Notes: a model not told the origin generated them from the sequence alone. Counted from the first letter of the stretch, positions 34,567 through 46,424 are shown. The stretch: 64,000 bases of DNA from Massilia arenae (GCF_008014745.1 NZ_VPFD01000001.1:62001-126000); one strand, 5' to 3'. Numbers and translations: made by a program.

Positions 34567-35417
34567 AGGATGCACGACCGAATTTCCCGCTGCCGCTGTC
34601 GTCGGTGACGAGCGGCGTGCGCAAGCCCGGCACGCCGGCGCCGGTGCAGACGCCGCAGACCGCGACCCGCAACGCCACCACCTATACCGGCGCCAGGACG
34701 CCGCCGTCCCCCGGCCCGGCGCCGCGCGCGCCCGGCTATGTGCAGGTGACGAGCAGTGCGCCGGCCGCCCAGCGTTCCGACCTGGCGGCCAGCGAGGCGG
34801 TGCGCCGCGCGATGGTGGGCCGCATCGCGCGCCAGGGCGTGAGCGACCCGAAAGTGCTGATGGCGATGGAAACGGTGCCGCGCCACCTGTTCATCGAACC
34901 GGCCATGTCGGGCCAGGCGTATGTCGACGCCTCGCTGCCGATCGGCCATAACCAGACGATTTCCCAGCCGTATATTGTCGCCCGCATGATTGAAGTGATG
35001 CGAGCCGGCGGCGAGCTGGGCAAAGTGCTCGAAATCGGCACCGGCTGCGGCTATCAGGCCGCGGTCCTGTCCTTCGTCGCCAAGGACGTGTATTCGATCG
35101 AGCGCATCAAGCCCTTGCATGAGCTCGCGAAGACCAATCTGCGGCCGCTGCGGATATCGAACCTGCGTTTGCAGTATGGGGATGGTATGCTAGGCTTGCC
35201 GCAGGTCGCGCCTTTCGATGGCATCATCCTCGCCGCCGCCGGGCTCGAGGTGCCGCGGGCCTTGCTCGAGCAGCTGGCCATCGGCGCGCATCTCGTGGCG
35301 CCGGTCGGCGCCCAGGTGCAGCACCTGCACCGTATTACCCGCACCGGCAAATCCGAGTGGACCAGCGAAACGCTGGAAGCGTGCCACTTCGTGCCGCTGC
35401 GCCCAGGCACCATCTAA
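34563..35417 (+). CDS. pcm: protein-L-isoaspartate O-methyltransferase
   Basis: 284 residues. About 70 N-terminal residues are Pro/Thr/Ala-rich and not part of the enzyme fold; the usual domain follows with [25 protein letters not shown] and the SAM-binding motif [16 protein letters not shown]. It methylates isoaspartyl residues to repair aged proteins. The family is normally 205-220 residues, so the N-terminal extension is notable, but the ATGA overlap with surE supports the long form. A start downstream cannot be excluded. Confidence 0.93.
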   Translation: MKDARPNFPLPLSSVTSGVRKPGTPAPVQTPQTATRNATTYTGARTPPSPGPAPRAPGYVQVTSSAPAAQRSDLAASEAVRRAMVGRIARQGVSDPKVLMAMETVPRHLFIEPAMSGQAYVDASLPIGHNQTISQPYIVARMIEVMRAGGELGKVLEIGTGCGYQAAVLSFVAKDVYSIERIKPLHELAKTNLRPLRISNLRLQYGDGMLGLPQVAPFDGIILAAAGLEVPRALLEQLAIGAHLVAPVGAQVQHLHRITRTGKSEWTSETLEACHFVPLRPGTI

Positions 35418-35465
35418 AACCCAAGAAGGGCCGCCAGGCCCGCCGTACGCCGATAAGACAATAGA

Positions 35466-36344
35466 ATGCCAATGACACAAGCACCGCGTTTAGCCCTCCT
35501 GACGATCCTCATCGGCCTCGTGGCCGGTTGTTCCACCACTACCCGCCAGGCGCCGGTCGTCGAGCGCCCTGTCACCGCCGCCCCAAGCCGGCCAGCGCCC
35601 GCGCGCGTGGAAGAAGCGCCGAAACAGGACGAGCGCGGCATGTACACCGTGCGCAAGGGCGACACCCTGCTGCGCATTGCCCTCGATTTCGGCGAAAACT
35701 ACCGTGACCTGGTGACCTGGAATAACCTGGCCAATCCGGACGACATCAAGGTCGGCCAGGTGCTGCGCGTGAGCCAGCCCGGCGGCGAGCGCAGCGCCAA
35801 TATCCAGACCCAGCCTGTGCCGATGCCGCCGTCGGCCAGCGTGCCGCGCAAGACCGAGCCGCGCGCCGACAAGACGCCTTACACCGATGGCAAGGTGGCC
35901 ACCACCACCACCACGCCGCCGGCTACCGCACCGGCCACGCCGGCCGCACCGGCCACCCCGGCTGCTGCCGACGAAGCGCGCCTGAGCTGGATGTGGCCGT
36001 CCGAAGGCCGCGTCGTCGCCACCTTCGACGATGGCCGCAACAAGGGTCTGGACATCGCCGGCAAGCTGGGCCAGCCGGTGGTTGCCGCCAGTTCGGGCAA
36101 GGTAATGTATGCTGGCAGCGGCATCCGCGGTTATGGTAATCTCGTCATCGTCAAGCACAGCAACAGCCTGTTGTCCGCCTATGCCCACAACCGCAAGATC
36201 GTGGTCAAGGAGGGCGACAACGTCAGCCGTGGCCAGGTGATCGCCGAGATGGGCGACTCCGACGCCGATGCCGTCAAGTTGCACTTCGAGATTCGTCAGC
36301 AGGGCAAGCCGGTCGACCCGACGAGGTTCTTGCCCGTTCGTTAG
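35466..36344 (+). CDS. nlpD: NlpD-like lipoprotein, LysM plus degenerate M23 peptidase
   Basis: 292 residues. Signal peptide with lipobox (LIGLVAGC), Pro-rich spacer, one LysM domain (about 58-102, [20 protein letters not shown]), a Pro/Thr/Ala linker, and a C-terminal M23 fold (about 180-290). Zinc-ligand positions are degenerate (NKGLDIA and KLHFEIR instead of HxxxD and HxH), so it should be an activator of cell-wall amidases rather than a peptidase. In this block the rpoS promoter is often inside nlpD. Confidence 0.93.
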   Translation: MPMTQAPRLALLTILIGLVAGCSTTTRQAPVVERPVTAAPSRPAPARVEEAPKQDERGMYTVRKGDTLLRIALDFGENYRDLVTWNNLANPDDIKVGQVLRVSQPGGERSANIQTQPVPMPPSASVPRKTEPRADKTPYTDGKVATTTTTPPATAPATPAAPATPAAADEARLSWMWPSEGRVVATFDDGRNKGLDIAGKLGQPVVAASSGKVMYAGSGIRGYGNLVIVKHSNSLLSAYAHNRKIVVKEGDNVSRGQVIAEMGDSDADAVKLHFEIRQQGKPVDPTRFLPVR

Positions 36345-36351
36345 GAACGGT

Positions 36352-37374
36352 ATGACGCAGCCGCCGCACTCGCTGGACCAGGACGATACGGATGAGTTTC
36401 CGGATGAGCCGGAAAGCGAGCGCGTGCATGCTGATGACGATACCGACCGTGCCGACGGCGCGGCCGACCAGGAGCCGCTCGCGCGCCACGCCAGCGTCGA
36501 GACGGTCGACGAGCTGCGCAAGGTCTTGCAGGCCGAGCTCGCGACCGACACCACCCAGCACTACCTGAACCAGATCGGCGCCAGGCCGCTCCTCACGGCC
36601 GTCGAGGAGGTCCACTTCGCCACGCTGGCCAAGGCCGGCGACTTCGGCGCGCGCCAGAAGATGATCGAGCACAACCTGCGCCTGGTCGTCTCGATCGCCA
36701 AGCACTACATCAACCGCGGCGTGGTCCTGCTCGACCTGATCGAGGAGGGCAATATCGGCCTGATGCGCGCCATCGACAAGTTCGAGCCCGAACGCGGCTT
36801 TCGTTTCTCCACCTACGCCACCTGGTGGATCCGCCAGAGCATCGAGCGCGCCATCATGAACCAGGCCCGCACCGTGCGCCTGCCGGTGCACATGGTGCGC
36901 GAGCTCAACGGCGTGCTGCGCGCCAAATACCACCTCGAAGCGCAAAAGCACGACGGCAAGGAAGCCTCGAGCGAGGACATCGCCAGCCTGGTCGGCCGCC
37001 CGGTCGAGGAAGTGCAAGACATACTGACCCTGTCCGAGCACGCGACCTCGCTCGATGCGCCGCTCGACAACGATCCGCAATCGAGCCTGATGGACATGCT
37101 GCCCGACGACGGCGAAGGCAGTCCCGACGCCCACGCCGAGCAGCAAGAGGTGGCGCTGCTGGTGCGCGACTGGCTGACCCGGCTGCCGGACAAGCAGCGC
37201 CTGGTCGTCACCCGCCGTTTCGGCCTCGACAACGACGATCCGGCGACGCTTGAAACGCTGGCCGAGGAGATGGGTGTGACGCGCGAGCGGGTGCGCCAGA
37301 TCCAGCAGGAGGCGCTGGTCAAGCTCAAGCGCGCGATGGCGGCGCGCGGCGTGGTGCGCGATTCATTGCTGTAA
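36352..37374 (+). CDS. rpoS: RNA polymerase sigma factor RpoS
   Basis: 340 residues. Acidic N-terminus, region 1.2 ([20 protein letters not shown]), region 2 ([54 protein letters not shown]), region 3, and region 4 ([30 protein letters not shown]). It is the general stress and stationary-phase sigma factor. The start at 36352 has AGGAACGGT upstream and leaves seven bases after nlpD; an in-frame extension to 36268 overlaps nlpD and is not used. Confidence 0.96.
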   Translation: MTQPPHSLDQDDTDEFPDEPESERVHADDDTDRADGAADQEPLARHASVETVDELRKVLQAELATDTTQHYLNQIGARPLLTAVEEVHFATLAKAGDFGARQKMIEHNLRLVVSIAKHYINRGVVLLDLIEEGNIGLMRAIDKFEPERGFRFSTYATWWIRQSIERAIMNQARTVRLPVHMVRELNGVLRAKYHLEAQKHDGKEASSEDIASLVGRPVEEVQDILTLSEHATSLDAPLDNDPQSSLMDMLPDDGEGSPDAHAEQQEVALLVRDWLTRLPDKQRLVVTRRFGLDNDDPATLETLAEEMGVTRERVRQIQQEALVKLKRAMAARGVVRDSLL

Positions 37375-37502
37375 CGACAAGGCCTGCGGTAGCGTCCACT
37401 TCGATTCCTTGCTATCATCCGCCGTTCTTTTTTGCGCGGCCTTTGAAGCATGCGCCGCCAGCCAGGGCCAGCTCCCTGCCTTCACTCCACTTTCTCATCA
37501 CC

Positions 37503-38876
37503 ATGCAAGAAATCTTCATCGACATCAAATCCCTCGACATGGACGGGCGCGGCGTGGGCCACCTCGAGAACGAGGACGGCTCGCCAGGCAAGGTGATCTT
37601 CGTCGAAGGCGCGCTGCCTGGCGAACGCGTCAGCTTCGAGACGACGCGCAAGAAAAAGAATTGGGAAGCGGGCCGCATGGTCACCCTGCAACGTGCCTCG
37701 TCGATGCGGGTCGAGCCGAAATGCCAGCATTTTGGTGTCTGCGGCGGCTGCTCGATGCAGCACCTGGAGCCGGGCGCCCAGGTGGCGATGAAGGGCCGCG
37801 TGCTGGAAGACAACCTGTGGCACATCGGCAAAGTAAAGGCCGAGATGATCATGCGCCCGATGTACGGCCCGACCTGGGACTACCGCTACCGCGCGCGCCT
37901 GTCGGTGCGCCACGTGGCGAAGAAGGGCGGCATCCTGGTCGGCTTCCACGAGCGCGGCTCGTCCTTCGTGGCCGACATCACCACCTGCGAGATCCTGCCC
38001 GACCACGTCGCGCGCCTGCTGGTGCCGCTGCGCGAACTGATTGCAAGCCTGTCGATTTACGACAACCTGCCGCAGATCGAAGTGGCGATCGGCGAGGAAA
38101 GCACCGTGATGGTGCTGCGCATTATGGAACCGCTGACGGGCGCCGATGAAACCCTGTTGAAAGCCTTCGCCGACCAGTGGGGCATCCAGTGGTGGCTGCA
38201 GACGAAAGGCCCTGACACTGCCCATCCGTTCTACCCGCTGGGCAAGGAGCTGTATTACACGCTGCCGGAATTCGGCATCCGCATGCCGTTCAAGCCGACC
38301 GACTTCACGCAAGTCAACCACCAGATCAACCGGGTGCTGGTGGCGAAGGCGCTGCGCCTGCTCGACGTGCAGCCGCAAGACCGCGTGGCCGACCTGTTCT
38401 GCGGCCTGGGCAACTTCACCCTGCCGCTCGCGACCCAGGCGCGTGAAGTCGTGGGCATCGAGGGCAGCACGGCGCTGACCACGCGCGCGCTGGACAATGC
38501 CAAGGCCAACGGCTTGGCGGAAAAAACCTCGTTCTCGACCCGCAACCTGTTCGAAGTCACCAAGGACGACCTGGTGGCGCTCGGCCGGTTCGACCGCATG
38601 CTGGTCGATCCGCCGCGCGACGGCGCCATGGCGCTGGCGACGGCGCTGGCCGAACTGCGCGAGACCCATGAAGACCTGATGCCGCAGCGCATCGTCTATG
38701 TGTCGTGCAGCCCGTCGACCCTGGCGCGCGACGCCGGCATCCTGGTGCACAAGGCGGGCTATGTGATGAAGAAGGCGGGCGTGGTGAATATGTTCCCGCA
38801 TACCTCGCACGTCGAGTCGATCGGCGTGTTCGAGCTGGGCGCCAAGCCGGTGCCGGCAGCTGACGCGGTGGCCTGA
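37503..38876 (+). CDS. rlmD: 23S rRNA (uracil-1939-C5)-methyltransferase RlmD
   Basis: 457 residues. N-terminal TRAM-like domain ([17 protein letters not shown]), 4Fe-4S Cys set beginning in [18 protein letters not shown] site [22 protein letters not shown], and catalytic Cys in [12 protein letters not shown]. It methylates U1939 of 23S rRNA. The start MQEIFIDI at 37503 is chosen by family alignment; a TTG 60 bases upstream would add a non-conserved leader. The C-terminal stop TGA is followed at once by an in-frame TTG that opens the next gene. Confidence 0.94.
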   Translation: MQEIFIDIKSLDMDGRGVGHLENEDGSPGKVIFVEGALPGERVSFETTRKKKNWEAGRMVTLQRASSMRVEPKCQHFGVCGGCSMQHLEPGAQVAMKGRVLEDNLWHIGKVKAEMIMRPMYGPTWDYRYRARLSVRHVAKKGGILVGFHERGSSFVADITTCEILPDHVARLLVPLRELIASLSIYDNLPQIEVAIGEESTVMVLRIMEPLTGADETLLKAFADQWGIQWWLQTKGPDTAHPFYPLGKELYYTLPEFGIRMPFKPTDFTQVNHQINRVLVAKALRLLDVQPQDRVADLFCGLGNFTLPLATQAREVVGIEGSTALTTRALDNAKANGLAEKTSFSTRNLFEVTKDDLVALGRFDRMLVDPPRDGAMALATALAELRETHEDLMPQRIVYVSCSPSTLARDAGILVHKAGYVMKKAGVVNMFPHTSHVESIGVFELGAKPVPAADAVA

Positions 38877-40469
38877 TTGAGGCAGCTCGGTCGCCACGCG
38901 GCAGCCTTGCTGGCCGCCGCCGTCGCGACCGGGATGGTCGCCAGCCTGGTCCAGACCCAGGTCAATCTCGGCGAACTCACCGCGCTCGGCGCGGCGATTC
39001 CTCTGTCGCTGCGGGCCTGGACCACCCTGCAAGACCTGGCGGGCTTCGGCCCTGTCATGATCGGGATCTCGTTCGCGGCGCTGCTGCCGGCCATGCTGGT
39101 CGCGCATGCGCTTGGGCACATGATCGGGCCGGCGCGCCGCATGCCGCTATTCGTCGTGGCCGCCGTCGCCGGCCTGTGGGCGGCATTCTGGTTGATGCTC
39201 AACGTCATTCCCATGCCGGCGATCGCCGCGACCCGCGGTGGACTAGAGCATGCGCTGATGGCTTTGAGCGGCATCGCCGGCGGCCTGGTCTATGCCCGCA
39301 TGACATCGCCGGCGCGGCAGGCCGCAGGCCCGCGGCGCCAGGTGCTGGCGGCGGCGCTGATGGCCCTGGTCCCGGCGGCGCTCTTCCTCCTCACCTCGCC
39401 GGGCGCGGCCGACAAGCTCGAGGCGGTCGATCTCGCCACTTACCGGGTCGAGACCGTGGCGAAGGGACTCGATCGGCCGTGGTCGCTGGCTTTCCTGCCG
39501 GACGGCCGCCTGCTCGTCACCGAGATGGCCGGGCGCCTGCTGGTCATCGGCAGGGATGGCGCGAAGACGCCGATCGCCACCGGCGGCCTGCCGTCCGTGT
39601 TCCAGCGTGGCGGCACGATCGGCCTGATGGACGTCGCCCTCGATCCCGCCTTCGCGCGCAATGGTTTGCTGTACCTGACAATGGGCCATGGCGAGGAGGG
39701 CGCCAATGGCACGCGCCTGGCGCGGGCCAGGCTGGAGAATGACCGGTTGGAAGACGTCCGTGTCCTGTTCAGCTCCACGCCGAAGCCGCGCGCCGGCAAC
39801 AACGGCGGTCGCATCGCCTTCCTGCCCGATCAGACGCTGGTGCTGACGGTCGGCGACGGCAACTGGCGCCGTGAAGAAGCGCAGAACGTCGCCAATCACC
39901 TCGGCACCGTCGTCCGGCTCGACCGCGACGGCAAGGCGCCGCCCGACAATCCTTATATCGGCCGCCCCGGCGCCGCGCCCGAGGTGTACAGCCTCGGCCA
40001 CCGCAACCCGCAGGGCATCGCAGTCGATCCGGCCAGCGGTGAACTCCTGCTGACGGAACACGGCGCGCGTGGCGGCGACGAGATCAACCGCATCGTGGCG
40101 GGCAAGAATTACGGCTGGCCGCTCGTCACGGCCGGCATCGATTATCCGTTCGGCCGCGTGACGCCCTTCAGCCGCCTGGCCGGCTTCGAGGCGCCGCTGC
40201 TGGAATGGACGCCATCGATCGCACCTGGCGGCCTCGCGGTCTATCGCGGCGACCAGTTCCCCGAATGGCGCGGCGACCTGCTGGTGCCGGCACTGCGCGG
40301 CCGCGCCCTGCACCGCGTCGTGCGCGATGGCGGCAGGATCGTCGGCCAGCAGACGCTGTTGGCAGAACTGAATCAGCGCCTGCGCGACGTCAAGGTCGGC
40401 CCGGACGGCGCGATCTACGTCCTGACCGATGGCGTCGATGCCAGCCTGCTGCGTTTGACGCGCCCATGA
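38877..40469 (+). CDS. membrane-fused PQQ-type aldose sugar dehydrogenase
   Basis: 530 residues if the TTG at 38877 is the start. Residues 1-168 are mostly hydrophobic, with about five membrane helices; residues about 178-530 are a soluble six-bladed propeller of the YliI/GdhB family (LDRPWSLAFLPDGRLLVTEM, GGRIAFLPDQTLVLTVGD, YSLGHRNPQGIAVDP, EHGARGGDEINRI). Such enzymes oxidise aldoses with PQQ; YliI is normally a separate periplasmic protein, so the membrane fusion is unusual. The TTG directly follows the rlmD stop in the same frame and no Shine-Dalgarno is clear, so coupling to rlmD translation or a later ATG (38933) is possible. Confidence 0.78.
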   Translation: MRQLGRHAAALLAAAVATGMVASLVQTQVNLGELTALGAAIPLSLRAWTTLQDLAGFGPVMIGISFAALLPAMLVAHALGHMIGPARRMPLFVVAAVAGLWAAFWLMLNVIPMPAIAATRGGLEHALMALSGIAGGLVYARMTSPARQAAGPRRQVLAAALMALVPAALFLLTSPGAADKLEAVDLATYRVETVAKGLDRPWSLAFLPDGRLLVTEMAGRLLVIGRDGAKTPIATGGLPSVFQRGGTIGLMDVALDPAFARNGLLYLTMGHGEEGANGTRLARARLENDRLEDVRVLFSSTPKPRAGNNGGRIAFLPDQTLVLTVGDGNWRREEAQNVANHLGTVVRLDRDGKAPPDNPYIGRPGAAPEVYSLGHRNPQGIAVDPASGELLLTEHGARGGDEINRIVAGKNYGWPLVTAGIDYPFGRVTPFSRLAGFEAPLLEWTPSIAPGGLAVYRGDQFPEWRGDLLVPALRGRALHRVVRDGGRIVGQQTLLAELNQRLRDVKVGPDGAIYVLTDGVDASLLRLTRP

Positions 40470-40471
40470 AA

Positions 40472-40493
40472 AAACCGGCCCGCAGGCCGGTTT
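40472..40493. terminator. bidirectional rho-independent terminator
   Basis: Perfect hairpin AAACCGGCC-CGCA-GGCCGGTTT. The minus strand has six T after the stem, ending the Bax-inhibitor gene; the plus strand has a weaker TTTCTT and could end the sugar dehydrogenase gene, whose stop is three bases before. Confidence 0.85.
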
Positions 40494-40515
40494 CTTATCG
40501 AGAAACAGCGATCGA

Positions 40516-41202
40516 TCAGTCGTCGCCGCCCACGATGCCCAGCAGGCGCAGCAGGCTGGTGAAGATGTTGAACACGTTCAGGTAGATCGACAGGGTGGCG
40601 GTGACGTAGTTGGTCTCGCCGCCGTTGACGATGCGCTGCACGTCATACAGGATGAAGGCCGAGAAGATACCGATCGCCAGGACCGAGATCACGATCGACA
40701 GCACCGACATCTGCAGGAAGATGTTGGCGACGACCGCCAGCAGCAGGACGACGACGCCGGCCATCAGCCAGCTGCCCATGCCCGAGAAGTCGCGCTTGGT
40801 GGTGGTGGCGATGCTGGCCATCACGGCGAACACGGCGGCGGTACCGCCGAAGGCGGTCATGATCAGGCTGCCGCCGTTCGAGTAATTGAGCGTGTGGGTC
40901 AGCAGCGGCGCCAACATCAGGCCCATGAAGAAGGTGAAGCCGAGCAGCAGGGCGACGCCCAGGCCGGAATCCTTGTTCTTCTGGATCGCCCACATGAAGC
41001 CGAAGGCAACCGCGAGGAAGATGACGAAGCCCATGATGCCGGTGAATGCGATGCCCAGGGAGATGCCGGTAAAGGCGCCCAGGACGGTAGGAATCATCGA
41101 CAGCGCCAGCAGCCAATACGTGTTGCGTAACACTTTGTTACGCGTGGCCTGACCACCTTTGCTCAGGTCGATGGTACTTTGCTGTTGGGTACTAGGGTAC
41201 AT
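40516..41202 (-). CDS. Bax inhibitor-1/YccA family membrane protein
   Basis: 228 residues with about seven membrane helices. The family pattern is visible in NTYWLLALSMIPTVLGAF, GLMLAPLLTH and the C-terminal ILYDVQRIVNGGETNYV and SIYLNVFNIFTSLLRL. Bacterial members such as YccA and BsYetJ are membrane proteins; YccA interacts with FtsH, and others show pH-dependent calcium leak. A good Shine-Dalgarno (GGAGG) precedes the start. It is divergent from ndk, with a 255-base gap that holds both promoters. Confidence 0.92.
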   Translation of the reverse strand: MYPSTQQQSTIDLSKGGQATRNKVLRNTYWLLALSMIPTVLGAFTGISLGIAFTGIMGFVIFLAVAFGFMWAIQKNKDSGLGVALLLGFTFFMGLMLAPLLTHTLNYSNGGSLIMTAFGGTAAVFAVMASIATTTKRDFSGMGSWLMAGVVVLLLAVVANIFLQMSVLSIVISVLAIGIFSAFILYDVQRIVNGGETNYVTATLSIYLNVFNIFTSLLRLLGIVGGDD

Positions 41203-41376
41203 ATAGTGCCTCCGGTTAGATAAATGGTACTTGCGAGTGCTACGCGAGGTACGTCAGCTTGATCCTATCGCATCTTTCTTAACTGAAGATGAAGAAACGA
41301 TCACATTGGACGGACTTTTGCCGCCACTGTAACCCATGCTTGCCGCTACCGCAATATCGGATATCTGGGGCAGGTA

Positions 41377-41385
41377 TGGTAAAAT
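41377..41385 (+). promoter_or_regulatory. extended -10 element of ndk
   Basis: TGGTAAAAT: TAAAAT at 41380-41385 preceded by TG one base away, an extended -10. It is 73 bases before the ndk start. No clear -35 hexamer. The motif GGTAAAAT recurs before surE and hisZ in this window. Confidence 0.5.
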
Positions 41386-41457
41386 TAAAGGTTGATTGAG
41401 TCCCAAAGTTCAAACGAATTTCTCAGTTCAAAACCTTTCTTTTATTGGAGTTTTCTC

Positions 41458-41883
41458 ATGGCAATCGAACGCACCCTGTCCATCATCAAGCCGGACGCAG
41501 TTGCAAAAAACGTGATCGGCAAAATCTATAGCCGTTTCGAAGAAGCCGGCCTGAAGGTCGTGGCTGCACGCATGGTGCAACTGTCGCGCGCTGAAGCCGA
41601 AGGCTTCTACGCAGTGCACGCTGCACGTCCGTTCTTCAAGGACCTGGTCGACTTCATGATCTCGGGTCCAGTGATGATCCAGGTGCTCGAAGGCGAAGGC
41701 GCGATCCTGAAAAACCGCGACCTGATGGGCGCTACCGATCCGAAGAAGGCCGACGCCGGCACCATCCGCGCCGACTTCGCTGACTCGATCGACGCCAACG
41801 CCGTTCACGGTTCGGACGCTGCCGAAACCGCCGCTGTGGAAATCGCTTACTACTTCCCAGCACTGAACGTCTACTCGCGTTAA
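41458..41883 (+). CDS. ndk: nucleoside diphosphate kinase
   Basis: 141 residues, the standard length. [15 protein letters not shown] at the N-terminus, [14 protein letters not shown], and active-site His in [12 protein letters not shown]. It transfers the gamma-phosphate between nucleoside triphosphates and diphosphates. The ATG has TTGGAG upstream. It opens the conserved run ndk-rlmN-pilF-rodZ-ispG-hisS. Confidence 0.97.
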   Translation: MAIERTLSIIKPDAVAKNVIGKIYSRFEEAGLKVVAARMVQLSRAEAEGFYAVHAARPFFKDLVDFMISGPVMIQVLEGEGAILKNRDLMGATDPKKADAGTIRADFADSIDANAVHGSDAAETAAVEIAYYFPALNVYSR

Positions 41884-41890
41884 TTAGTAA

Positions 41891-41988
41891 GGGGGAACGC
41901 AGTCCGGGCGTTCCCCGGATTGATTCCCCCGGACTAATTTAAATGAGTAACCCGCTTGCCCGCAGCCAAGGGCTGGCGCAAGCGGGTT
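41891..41988 (+). other. alternative and nested hairpins between ndk and rlmN
   Basis: Hairpin A pairs GGGGAACGC (41892-41900) with GCGTTCCCC (41908-41916). Its loop contains AGTCCGGG-type sequence (from 41901) that can instead pair with CCCGGACT (41928-41935), so A and this second fold exclude each other. A third, long hairpin pairs AACCCGCTTGC (41949-41959) with GCAAGCGGGTT (41978-41988), with an inner CAGCC-GGCTG step. It ends 21 bases before the rlmN ATG. No long T run follows any of them. Confidence 0.6.
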
Positions 41989-42009
41989 CAGAAATATAGG
42001 AATTTAGCC

Positions 42010-43178
<1,169 letters not shown>

Positions 43179-43179
<1 letters not shown>

Positions 43180-44000
43180 TGAAATTCGCCGCCGCCTGGC
43201 TCGCATTCGCATCGACCCTGTCCCTCGCTGTGTTGGCCGGTTGCGCCAGCACGGGGGCGGGCGGCGCGGCGACCGCGCGCGACGGCGAACTCAGGACCGC
43301 CTCGGACCAGACTGCGCTGGAAAAGCGCGCCTCGATCCGGGTGCAGCTGGCGGTCGGCTACTACCAGGAGGGCAAGCACGAGATCGCCCTCGACGAAGTC
43401 AAGCAGGCGCTGGCGGCCGATCCGAACTACGCCGACGCCTACGGCCTGCGGGCGCTGATCTATACCTCGATGGGGCAGTTCCCGCTGGCCGACGAGAACC
43501 ATCGCCACGCGTTGCGACTCGAACCGGGCAATCCCGAGTTCGCGAACAATTACGGCACCTTCCTGTGCCAGTCGGTGAACAAGCCGGCCGAAGCACTGCG
43601 TTATTTCGATGCCGCGCTCAAGAATCCCACCTACCAGACGCCGCTGTCCGCGCTGATCAATGCGGGTGGGTGCAGCATCAAGAACCGGAATGTCGACGCG
43701 GCCGAGCGCTACCTGCTCGAGGCCCTGCGTCTGAACCCGACGCTGCCGGCCGTGAATGCCGGCCTGGCGCGGGTGTACTACGAGCGGCGCGACATGCAGC
43801 GCGCCGGTTTTTTCGTGAATCGCCTGATCGAGTCGGCAAGCATCGAGACACTGCCGGCCGACGCGCTCTGGCTCGCGCTGCGCGTACAGCGCAAGCTGGG
43901 CGACCGGACCCACGAAGCGACGCTGGCGGCCCAGCTGCGGCGGCGCTTCCCCGGCTCGCCCGAGTACGCGGCGTTCGAGCGCGGCGCTTTCGACGAGTAA
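43179..44000 (+). CDS. pilF: type IV pilus biogenesis lipoprotein PilF/PilW
   Basis: 273 residues. Lipoprotein signal (AVLAGC/AST), then about six TPR units (YYQEGKHEIALDEVKQALAADPNYADAY, PLADENHRHALRLEPGNPEF). PilF (PilW) is the pilotin that brings secretin PilQ to the outer membrane. The location between rlmN and rodZ is conserved in proteobacteria. No other pilus gene is in the window. Confidence 0.93.
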
Positions 44001-44049
44001 GCAGAAAAACAAGCTCAACTAGAAGCTCACACGGACAAGGACGAGGACA

Positions 44050-45087
44050 ATGAACGAGCAAGCAGATCAGCCGGCTACGCCAGGCAACCAGCCCGGCATC
44101 CCTGGCAAGACCCTGCAATCCCAGCGCGAGGCGATGGGCTGGAGTGTGGAACAGGTGGCGGACCAGCTGAAGCTGGCCCCGCGCCAGGTGGTGGCGCTGG
44201 AAGCGGGCGATTACGCCGCGCTACCGAGCCCGGCAGTGACACGCGGCTTCGTGCGCGCCTACGCCAAGCTGCTCAAGATCGACGCCGCGCCGCTGGTGTC
44301 GATGATCGAACTGAATATGCCGCCGGAAGCCCAGGCCGGTGCTCCCATCAATACCGGCGCCGTGCGCCGCGAACAGCGTCCGGCCACGTTCTCCGAGAAC
44401 CGTTTCCCGATGGGCGGCAAACGCAACCGCCTGCCGCTGGGCTGGATCGCCGCCGCCGTGGTGGTGGCCGGCGCCGCCGTCGCGGCCTGGCAGTTCGACC
44501 TGATTCCGAACCTGCAGCGCGATGGCGAGCCGGGCGACGCCACGGTGCTCGAGAATCCTGCCGCCGGCGTCGTCGCGCCGGGTTCGGCGCCCGCGAGTGG
44601 CGCCCACCCAGGCCTGATCAATCCGTCGGTGCCGTTGATTTCGGTGCCGGCGCCGGCTGGCGACAGTGCGCAGCCAGCGGCCCCGGCCACGGACACGCCG
44701 GCAGCGCCGGCCGCTCCGACTGCGCCCGCTCCCGCGACCACGACGCCGCCAACTGCAACGCCAAGCGCCGCCGCGCCTGGCGCCACCCCGACCCCTAGCG
44801 TCGCGACCGCCGCCGTCGCCGTGACCGCGGTGCCGGCCGCCGCCGGCGCCAATACCCTGGTGCTGAACGTGCGCGAGGATTCCTGGATCGAAGTGCGCCC
44901 GAGCGCCGGCGGCCGTCCGCTGATCTCGCGCCTGGTCAAGGGCGGCAGTACCGAATCGATCGAGCTGGCCGGCCCGGCGACCCTGGTGGTCGGCGCGCCT
45001 GGCGGCGTGACCGCAACCCTGCGCGGCGCCGACATCGCGCTGCCGCCGCAGCCGGGCCGCACCATCGCGCGCGTGGCGCTGAAATAA
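44050..45087 (+). CDS. rodZ: cytoskeletal protein RodZ
   Basis: 345 residues: N-terminal helix-turn-helix (about 20-88, LQSQREAMGWSVEQVADQLK), one membrane helix (about 130-148, LGWIAAAVVVAGAAVAAW), a long Pro/Ala/Thr linker (about 165-270) and a C-terminal DUF4115 domain (LNVREDSWIEVRPSAGG). RodZ links MreB to the periplasmic elongation machinery. The linker is longer and more Ala/Pro-rich than in E. coli. Confidence 0.92.
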   Translation: MNEQADQPATPGNQPGIPGKTLQSQREAMGWSVEQVADQLKLAPRQVVALEAGDYAALPSPAVTRGFVRAYAKLLKIDAAPLVSMIELNMPPEAQAGAPINTGAVRREQRPATFSENRFPMGGKRNRLPLGWIAAAVVVAGAAVAAWQFDLIPNLQRDGEPGDATVLENPAAGVVAPGSAPASGAHPGLINPSVPLISVPAPAGDSAQPAAPATDTPAAPAAPTAPAPATTTPPTATPSAAAPGATPTPSVATAAVAVTAVPAAAGANTLVLNVREDSWIEVRPSAGGRPLISRLVKGGSTESIELAGPATLVVGAPGGVTATLRGADIALPPQPGRTIARVALK

Positions 45088-45115
45088 TTAGCTGGAACAA
45101 GCTGGAACAAAACCG

Positions 45116-46402
45116 ATGAACTCGTTGAATCAAGGCTGCACGTCTGAAGCAATCCCCTCCGGCCCACTGGCGCGCCGCGCCAGCCGCAAGGTGGCCGTCT
45201 CGCACGGCGCCCGCACGGTGTGGGTGGGCGGCGACGCCCCGGTGGTGGTTCAGTCGATGACCAATACCGATACCGCCGACGCGATCGGCACCGCGATCCA
45301 GATCAAGGACCTGGCGCGCGCCGGTTCCGAGATCGTGCGCATCACGGTCGACACGCCGGCGGCAGCTGCCGCCGTGCCGGCGATCCGCGAACAGCTCGAC
45401 CGCATGGAAGTCGACGTGCCGCTGGTGGGCGACTTCCACTACAACGGCCACCTGCTGCTGCGCGACTATCCGGAATGCGCGCAGGCGCTGTCGAAATACC
45501 GCATCAATCCGGGCAATGTGGGGCAGGGCGCCAAGCGCGACACCCAGTTCGCCCAGATGATCGAGATCGCCGCCAAATACGACAAGCCGGTCCGCATCGG
45601 CGTCAACTGGGGCAGTCTGGACCAGTCGCTGCTGGCCCGCATCATGGACGAGAACGCCGCGCGCGCCAATCCCTGGAGCGCCCAGGCGGTGATGTACGAA
45701 GCCCTGATCACGTCGGCGATCGAGAACGCCGTGCGCGCCGAAGAAGTCGGCCTGGCGCGCGACAAGATCATCCTGTCGTGCAAGGTGTCGGGCGTGCAGG
45801 ACCTGATCGCGGTCTACCGCGAACTGGCGCGCCGCTGCGACTACCCGCTGCACCTGGGCCTGACCGAGGCCGGCATGGGCAGCAAGGGTATCGTCGCCTC
45901 GACCGCGGCTTTGTCGGTGCTGCTGCAAGAGGGCATCGGCGACACCATCCGCATCTCGCTCACGCCGGAACCGGGCGGCGACCGCACCCGCGAGGTGGTG
46001 GTGGGTCAGGAAATCCTGCAAACCATGGGCTTGCGCAAGTTCACCCCGATGGTGATCGCCTGCCCGGGTTGCGGCCGTACGACCTCGACCGTGTTCCAGG
46101 AGCTGGCGGACAATATCCAGACTTTCCTGCGCGAGCAGATGCCGGAATGGAAGAAAACGTATCCAGGCGTGGAGGCGATGAACGTGGCCGTGATGGGCTG
46201 CATCGTCAACGGCCCGGGCGAATCGAAGCATGCGAACATCGGCATCAGCCTGCCGGGCACCGGCGAATCGCCGGCCGCACCGGTATTCGTCGATGGCCAG
46301 AAATTCGCGACCCTGCGCGGTGAGCGCATCGTCGACGAGTTCCAGACCATCGTGCTCGATTATGTGAAGAAGAATTACGGCCGCGAGGCGGCAACGCAAT
46401 AA
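45116..46402 (+). CDS. ispG: (E)-4-hydroxy-3-methylbut-2-enyl-diphosphate synthase IspG
   Basis: 428 residues, in the usual bacterial range. [39 protein letters not shown], and the 4Fe-4S Cys in CPGCGRTT and [11 protein letters not shown]. It makes HMBPP in the MEP isoprenoid pathway. It follows rodZ by 28 bases. Confidence 0.96.
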   Translation: MNSLNQGCTSEAIPSGPLARRASRKVAVSHGARTVWVGGDAPVVVQSMTNTDTADAIGTAIQIKDLARAGSEIVRITVDTPAAAAAVPAIREQLDRMEVDVPLVGDFHYNGHLLLRDYPECAQALSKYRINPGNVGQGAKRDTQFAQMIEIAAKYDKPVRIGVNWGSLDQSLLARIMDENAARANPWSAQAVMYEALITSAIENAVRAEEVGLARDKIILSCKVSGVQDLIAVYRELARRCDYPLHLGLTEAGMGSKGIVASTAALSVLLQEGIGDTIRISLTPEPGGDRTREVVVGQEILQTMGLRKFTPMVIACPGCGRTTSTVFQELADNIQTFLREQMPEWKKTYPGVEAMNVAVMGCIVNGPGESKHANIGISLPGTGESPAAPVFVDGQKFATLRGERIVDEFQTIVLDYVKKNYGREAATQ

Positions 46403-46424
46403 AATACGGCCACCGGCCACAACA

